Assembly (NCBI GenBank): GCA_916613615.1
Contig: OU744730.1
Coordinates: 24,933,406 to 24,997,405, forward strand
Length of the DNA: 64,000 nucleotides
Source of the DNA: Steromphala cineraria
Lineage: Eukaryota; Mollusca; Gastropoda; Trochida; Trochidae
Direction: 5' to 3'
Shown: piece by piece, positions 50,101 through 59,100 of the stretch
How the letters are laid out: every line of letters starts with the position of its first letter
Numbering within the stretch: position 1 is the stretch's first letter
The notes under the pieces: model-generated
What the model was told of the DNA's origin: nothing
Databases searched by the model: none
Seen by the model: the letters and a program-made list of their open reading frames with translations, nothing else
Program-made: the position numbers and the translations under genes

Positions 50101-53100
50101 TATCAGTTGTTTGTCATCTATTCATGTAAGGTTTTCTTGTCTTTGAAGGGCTTCACAAGTGGTCTACATAACTACATAACTATAAAAGTTATTATCCTGA
50201 AAGTCTTTCTGCTTAGGTTTTCTTTTATAAGGATAAAGGTCAGATCAAATATTTTTTATCTTGTGGTGAATCAATTGATGACAGTCCTAATAAGAACACT
50301 CTATTCTTATGGTAGCACTTATTTTTGTCAACACATGCAACACTTGCCAGGTGTTAATCCGACGATGTAACCTTGAAAAATAAACTATTCTGTTCTTCAA
50401 TAACTGTTTCTTCTACCTACAAATACGACAGATGTGAAGTGATAAAACTGTGTAAGCAATGTAACAATCAACAGCTCATCGTGTGCTATCCAGTCATGCA
50501 TGTATCTGGTTCCAGCACCGGATCATCCAGTTCCATGATGCAGTAGAAGATTGTGACTTGGACGCAGTACGCATGTTGCTGTATTTCTCATCCCCAGACA
50601 ACAACCCTGAGTTTGAATGCTGTCTTGCAGACTCAAGAAAACATGTCAGTATCCATCTTTAGTCAGCATCCCCGTCCAACCTAACTGCCACTGATTTGTT
50701 TGTACAAGAATGCTGCCATACATATGTAGCGTATTGGCAATGTATAACCAGTTGACCCAATTATCCATTGCAAACAGCATGTATTACCGAATGCTCGCGT
50801 GTAACAGCACCGGATGTATCTGTAGTAAGCTAGCGAACCGCATGGCGGCCGATTACACATGACCTACATGTAAATGAGATGTAATAAGCAATACACAGTC
50901 TCTCCTCAACAGAACAGTGTTTGTTATCATGCCGAAGTCATCACAACATATTTGATACCAAGAGCTATTCTGGGTTTTAATGGGACAGTCCTATCAGGGT
51001 AAATTTTATGGAAACAAAATTCAAGATGGGGCAATGATGCATTCTATTCTTTGTCTAACAAACTAAAATGGAAACCCCACTTACATTTGATATTAAGTGT
51101 GAAATAATCATCTAATAATCATCTAAAATATTAAACAGGGAAGTACTCTTGAATTGTTTTCCCCACAAAAATACACTGATAGGACTGTCCCTTTAACATG
51201 GTGTTACTCCTGACTAATTAAAGATTATGAGCTACTCCTCTTCTCAATCTATCATTACTGACCTACCATTTACTACATTTTCCCATCAAACTCATTGCCT
51301 GTCACTTCTTTGAGAGGCATTTTAGAAGTTGGAATGACAATAATGCTGAGGAATATATGGATGACAACTTCTTTGTTCATTGTATGCGTATCGTTCTCAA
51401 GCAGAGGAAGAGTAATGAAGTAGGGGCAAAAATATAAGTAAAAAGTACAATACACAGTAACAAAGAATCTGTGTCGAAATGTTGCATACAATGAACAAAG
51501 AAGTTGTCATCCATATAATATTCCTCAGCATTATTGTCATTGCCTGTCATTGTGCTGAGTGCTTTAAACTGCTTTTGCTTACATAAGTGTTTTATCCTTA
51601 CCTGTATACCAACATTTTGCAGACATTAATTTTTTTATTTCAATCCTGTAAAAAAGGGTGCAAGGTCTGAGTCTGCAGTCTAATTGACCATTTTCCAGTT
51701 TTGACGTTTAGAGTTATCTGCCCTTGACCGCGGGCAACGTCACGCTTGGCGTCAATGGGATCTAGTGCAGTAGCTTGCATTTCGGTGTTGTAAAATTGTA
51801 TTTGAGAGCGTTTGATTAGAAAGAAATTAGACAATGATAAATGATGATTGTTAATGGGGTGAAATTCTTAATTCTAATCTGTCTTGTTATGTCATAGGCC
51901 ATCGTACGGCTGTCTGTATTAGTCTATAGATATATATATATAGGCTATGTAACTCAATTTATGTTTGATTTTCATCACATGACTCATTTTCATGATATAA
52001 CTTTTAAACCTTGTCAATCGAATTGATTTAAAAACTATTTTATCAGTTAGGATGAAATCATTTATCTGTAAATAATTCTTTGAAAAGAAAGTTTGAAAGT
52101 TTATATGAACCCTTCCAGATTTATTAAATTGAACCGCACAATAAAGTGATTATGGCCTTTTGGCTTGTCATGAAATTAGTTTCCTAAACCATTTACATGT
52201 ATGTAAAAGATATATTCAAGTTGACGTACCATCGGAGAATACTGTATTAATAATTTGTAAACTGAGTAATTTAGTAAAATTTGATGTAATCGGAGAACAT
52301 ATTACATATTTTATATCTTAAACTTTAAATATACACCTTTTCAACGTTGTATACAACATAACAGGTGGCATACCTAGGCGTATGAAGTAAATTGTAAATT
52401 AAATAATTTGCTTATTTCGCGAATATCTCAGTCTTCATCTACTACTGCGGCGTCATTTTGTCGTTAAAAATATACAGAGGTATCATATTGTTCCGCATTT
52501 TGCGTAAATTCAATAGACTAATGTTATTCCGGTTTTACATAGATAATTTCTTATTTCTTATCTACCATTAGCCACCATTAAAAATGTTATGCATCAAGAA
52601 ACATAATATGATAATGAAATTTATGCTATTCGAAAAGAAAAATAAACATGGTATACATTAACGGAAAAAATGTAACCATAGCTATGGTGATTCCTCACAA
52701 AGTTACTTATATTAGTTAAAGGGAATCTAGAATTCTTTCATGAAAATCTATGGGAATATAATATGACATCCTTTTGGCACACCGCTGTATATTACTAGTA
52801 ATTAATCTTTGAAACACTTTGAACACATGATCTTCAATCAACGCCGCTGTCGGTTAATAATTTTCAAAACTCACTTTTGCAGTGGTATTCGATCAAATTC
52901 AAGATTCAATGCCGTTATTTTGTCGCTCAACTGAACCTTTAGCCCAAAATTTGTACTTTTCAGCATTATTCAGTAGCTCTTGACTAAATAACACCATTAA
53001 TATGTACCGTTGACGATTATCAATGTTAGAAACCATTTTGATCCGGCGCTTATTCAAGGCTGTTTTCTAAGCCATGACATTTATGTTCAATTTTAATAAC

Positions 53101-56100
53101 TTTATGCAAATAAATTCATTAAGGATTGCTATGAAGATATTGTTATATCAGTTATTGCATATCGATAAATATTGTAAACATTTTTGCCCCGACATATTCA
53201 CGAATCACGGCTTAAACCTGACGACTTTTCAATTCCGGTGATTATTCAAATATTTACGGTGTAATACTCATAGGCAAAAGAAACGATACCATATAAAATG
53301 AAAGATAGTTAATTACGACGGAAACAGGGTTACTTCATGTCTTCATTAGCAACCTGAACTAAGTTATGAATTTAAAAGCAATATATTTGATCAAGGTATT
53401 TAAATTATACGCCTTTCAAAAATTGTCGTTTTAAAATCTCCTTAACTAGATGAGCTAGGTTTACAAGTGAAAACAGTTTTTACTCATGTTTTAGCGTCAT
53501 GCAGCATATATGCTTAAACAAATTGATTTCCATGAAGGTTATTTATATTTGTAACATCTTATATCTATAGAGTTTCTACATTTCGTAACTTTTTCAAGTT
53601 CGATTCATTACATTTTGGCCATAAAAAGCATCTTGAAGAAGCTATTTTAGGACCTCAAGTAAACTTTAACAGTCACAACGATAAAAGAATCATACTCTGA
53701 TGAATGAAATTGTGAGTACTTATTCATAGCCTATCGCAGGGTCTCGTCGCATTTCACCAGCCACAGCATTGTGTAATTCACTTGATATCGTTTCTTTTGC
53801 CCCTCAGTGTTTTATTCTGACTCAACAAGCTGTTTCATCTGTAAGAATTGTGTAAATTATCAAATTTTTAAGTTTATTTTAAAATGCATTATTCATTGAT
53901 TTTTACTTACATTGCTATAAACCCAACCGCAATGTTAGATTTCTGTGCATTTTCCGTAGGTTATGTTTGTTTCTTTATGGAAATTTAATTCATACCCTTA
54001 CTTAAAACCATTGTATCAATTTTTATTAAGTTTGTCACGTGAATATTTTGACAAACTGAAGGACACTATAATACATTCTACTTTATAGGCCTATATAGAT
54101 TATTCATGAAAGAATCTCATATATATATCTTATCTGAAGTTTTCCGTTGTTGAAGGCTGTTTAAAAAGTAATAAAACGATAAAATAGATATGATAGAATA
54201 AATCAATGTAACTGCTTGGTCCGCCGTCAAATATCATCTCTGATGTAATGTAGCCTAACTCATAAGTTTCTTGATTTCTTTTATGTCGGCAGTGTATCTT
54301 TCATAGATCAAGAGTTTAATTAATGATTCTTACCTTTTTAATTCAATTGCAAAATTAAATTTATTACAAAATATTTCATTTTTCATTCGTATTTTCAAAA
54401 TATGGACAAAGGTATGGGAAGAGAAGCAGTAGAGACTGTTAACTTTCAAATGTTGTGGGAGAAGTTGGTTTTATGTAGTCGAATTTTGATAAGTTCGGGA
54501 TTTTTATTTATCTTCATACGTATTTCAATAACGTTATGGTTATTTTTTAAGTTTAACCCATAACATTTCTAATTTAAAAAATCTTATTTCAAATCTAGAA
54601 TCTTTCAAATGATTTAATTCAACATTTTAAGTTTTTATTATGTCCCCCGAAATATTTTTCGGGAGACATAATGTTTTCACCTCCGTCCGTGATCCCGTCA
54701 TTCCGTCATTCCGTCATTCCGAAATGCTTTCTTTTCCGGGCCATATCTCAAAAACCGTTCAATATTTTTTCACGAAACTTGGTATGTGCTTAGACCTAGT
54801 GATGGAGAAGTGCCTTTTGCTATTTTGGTTATTCTGAATTTTTTATTTGTTCTGGTTTCCATGGAAACAATTTGAACTTAGTGCATATTGGGGGTAGGAA
54901 CCTTTTCCGGCCTCTATTTCAAAAACCGTTCAATATTTTTTCACGAAACTTGGTATGTGCTTAGACCTAGTGATGGAGAAGTGCCTTTTGCTATTTTGGT
55001 TATTCTGAATTTTTTATTTTTTCTGGTTTCCATGGAAACAATTTGAACTTAGTGCATATTGGGGGTAGGAACCTTTTCCGGCCTCTATTTCAAAAACCGT
55101 TCAATATTTTTTCACGAAACTTGGTATGTGCTTAGACCTAGTGATGGAGTGGTGCCTTTTGCTATTTTGGTTATTCTGAATTTTTTATTTTTTCTGGTTT
55201 TCATGGAAACATTTTGAACTTAGTGCATATTGGGGGAGGGTTTCATTTCCGGACCATATCTCCAAAACCGTTCAATATTTTTTCACAAAACTTTGTATGT
55301 GGTTAGATCTAGTGCTGGAGTGGTGCCTTTTGCTATTTTGGTTTTTCTAAATGTTTTATTTTCCTGGTTTCCATGGAAACAGTTTGTACTTAGTGCATAT
55401 TTGGGTAGGGACTGTTTCCCAGCCATATCTCAAAAGGTATTCAATATTTTTTATGAAACTTGGTATGTGGTTAGACCTAGTGGTGGAGTGGTGCCTTTTG
55501 CTATTTAGGTCATTCTGAATTATATGATTTTTCCTGGTTTCCATGGCAACAGTTTCAACTTAGAACATATGGTGTGAGGACCATTTCCGGGCCATATCGC
55601 AAAAACTATTAAATATGATTTTACGAAACTTGGTATGTGGTTAGACCTAGTGGTGGAGTGGTGCCTTTTTCCATTTTAGTTATTCTGAATTATTTTTCTG
55701 GTTTCTATAGAAACAAGTTGAACTAGGTGTATATGGGGGGTAGGGTCTGTTTCCGTACTTTAGCTTAAAAACTATTCAAAATATTTTTACTAGACTTGAT
55801 ATGTGGTTAGAACTACTGGGGGAGTGGTGCCTTTTGCTACTTTGGTTATTCTGAATTGTTATTTTGCTGGTTTCCATGGAAATTTGAAATTTGTACATAA
55901 TGGGGGTAGGGTCACTTTCGGATTAAATGTTAGCGGGGGACATCACAGTGCATCACATGCACATATTTCTAGTTATTCCTGTTGTGTAGCCTAATCCCAT
56001 GGTTCACAAAAGTGCGTCATAGAATACTTTTGAAGGCCTTTGTCGTCTTTATTGACTCTTTTAAATAGGTCTAAACAGTGTACAGTCGTTTGAGACCTTC

Positions 56101-59100
56101 AATTGTTTTATAGAGAAAAACTTAAGGTCTAGGCGAGCATGACAAGTTGACTAAAATAGGCCTACCGTTCAACTCAACGTAAACTTTGACGGCTTGCCCG
56201 CGGTCACATGACTTTTCAAAGGGACGTCACTCTAAATCGACTCGTTTCGCGAAACTGGAAAATGGTCAATTGACAGATATCCTAATAGTTACACGGAACT
56301 GGATGGTATAAAAAGAGGGCTATCATTTGAATATCATCAATTATGAATCTTGTGTTCAGGGAGAAGGCCAGCCCCCTCTCCATAAGGCTGTGCTGCGTGG
56401 ATGTTACGACATCGTGGAGATACTTGCAGAGTCTCTCGTGTATGAGAAGAAAATCAGACTGGACTCCATTAGAGATCAGGTGAAGAAGATAGAGATCTCA
56501 AATATTTGTTTGAAACATATAGATCTATAAATTCTTTGGGTTTATGATCCCGCCAGGGGCTCGGCTGGTGAACTTTGTCTGCAGTAGAGAACTGTTCTAC
56601 ACGCAGTCAGGTTTGGGTGCAATGCTACACTGAATTTCAGCGCAGTACCACCCATGGTTCGCTAGTTCCAGCCGATGCTCGCTGGTTTCACTGCAATGCA
56701 TAACCACAATGGTGTTGCGGGCTTTCTCACTGCAATAATACTAGCAGCCGCGATATAAGTGAAATACTCTTGAAAGCGGCGATAAACCCCAGATCACCTC
56801 ACCTCACCTTTGGGTTTATGTTAATATGATATATAATATAAAGATAAGAACTCCCAAATCATAATATTCTAAGCGAATGGTTAATTATTAACAGTTTGTC
56901 AAAACCTTGATTACAAAAATCAGGAAAACAAAGGTTTTCAATAAACAAACTCTTGTCAAACTCCATCTGACATCAATTCTAACACTGACTTTTCAAAACT
57001 GTTATCATCATGAATAATCTAATTGTAATATTGACAAATGTCACATTATATTCCCCAATATTTAGAAGAAGAGTACAAATAAATCGCTGTGACCATATGA
57101 TTTCATCCTGTCCCAGGGTACGAACGTTGCGCTAACTCCACTCAATCTGTACCCTGGGCACAGAAGCTAGATTCACTCGCGCGGCCCGACTTGGGATATA
57201 GCCAATCAAATCATTTTCTCGCCACTTCCTCTATAAAATTTCAACGAGAAAATGATTTGATTGGCTAAATCCAGGTCGGACCACACAAGCGAATCTAGCT
57301 TCTGAGCCCAGCATACAGATTAGTGGAGTTAGCGTTATATTTGTACCCTGAGACTGGATGATATGATTTGTTTTCCTTGTTTCAGTCGTTCCGAACTGCC
57401 CTGCACTATGCATATGCCATGGAGAATGGTAAAGAACTGGTTGATCTGATGCTTGACTACGGAGCGTCTGAGTTCACTATGGATAAGGTACATCTGCTTC
57501 ATGTCATTCCTTAATTATGACATTGTCATGAGGTTGATAAATCAATAGAATCAAATTGTTGCAGTTAACATTGAGCACTATCAGTATTCCAAAAAAAAGG
57601 CACCCGACCTCTCTGTTATATGGAGCATTTTCTCCTGCATCCAAAACTATTTATGTATAGATCTGTATTTCTTTGACTGGAACTGGAAAAGTAAAAGAAT
57701 TTTGTTTTTGCAGACAGCAAGGTTATATAAACTATACTAAGCATGTAGTTTTAATCTGTCAAGTGGCTCATACCAAACTGTATTTACCCCTGGTCTCACG
57801 TTGCTGAGGTCCGGGGTTAGAATCCCATCCAGGCCAAGGTGTAAAAACCTAGAGTTTATCTCTGTTAGAACTCTATAAGTGTCACCCTGGAGCCCTAGTG
57901 AGTAGTGCAACAAAAACTGTGCACTTAAAAGATCCCATGAATTCATGTCAGTGGCTGAATCGTGGTTACATGAACACGTGCATACGTCGAGCTGTCAGTT
58001 ATTAGCGTTCAGCAGTGTTGGACAAACTGCTGTGACTATGTGTCTCAGTTCACCCAGCTGTGAATGGGTACCCTGTGAGGCATAGATTGATCCCTAACCT
58101 GAGCGCCACATATGGATGCCGGTTGAATACTCCCAAGGGAGAAAGAAAGAATGCCATTGACCAGGGGAAACAACAAGCGCCTTGAGCAACCACGAGTGGA
58201 TGGATATGCGGGCTATATAAATATTCATATATAATATAATAAGTATAGAGGTGTGAATGTCATGCTGGAACCTTAGTCATTCATTGAAGTCAAGGTTACA
58301 ATGTCTGTAATCCTGTTGATGTAGCAATTGAACTATGTGTCAGTGTTTTATTTCCCCCCTCAAATTGTCCAAAATTTTCTCTACTCACACAATGCTTTTA
58401 CTTGCTATATTAAACCTAGATTGTCACCTAAAGACAGTTTAGTCTGAGCCACTAGATTGATAACTGATGTATGATTATTGTGTAGGATGGCCGCTCACCG
58501 CTAGCATTCAAGGACCGGCGAGGTCAGAGTCTGATGGAAGGCCTGCTGTACTACCAACTGCAACAGGTAGGTACAAGGTTGACTTCAGCGCTTGTCGACC
58601 ATGTACATATTAGATTGTCAATGTTCATACAGGTGCCCTGAAGCTCAGAACTATTAGCAGTACTGCACACCACTTTACAATTACATATGGAATTGGAAAA
58701 CACATGGAAAAATAATTGAAAATTTAATACAGGCATTAGGCAATGATGACACAGGCAGTGGCGAATCAATGAGATGAAATTGGTTTAGAGGGTTTAAACG
58801 TCTCCAAATGAGATATTGCTTAAGAATCAAAGCTACATTGATTTACAATTTGTATGATCATCTCCGTTGCAGGATTTCACAAATATAGAGCCGGACCCAT
58901 TTGCAGTTCCGATGCCAATCCCAATCATAGGATACCTGCTGAATTGTACACACACTCATCATCGCCAGGGGCAACTCACCCACAAAATGGCCGCCCTTCC
59001 AAACGCCTCGCAACCACGGCGACGGTCACTTCCTGATGCCAAGATTAACAAAGTGATCAGCAAATCGGCGACCATTGCTTCCCACATTGCCAGCTTGCCT

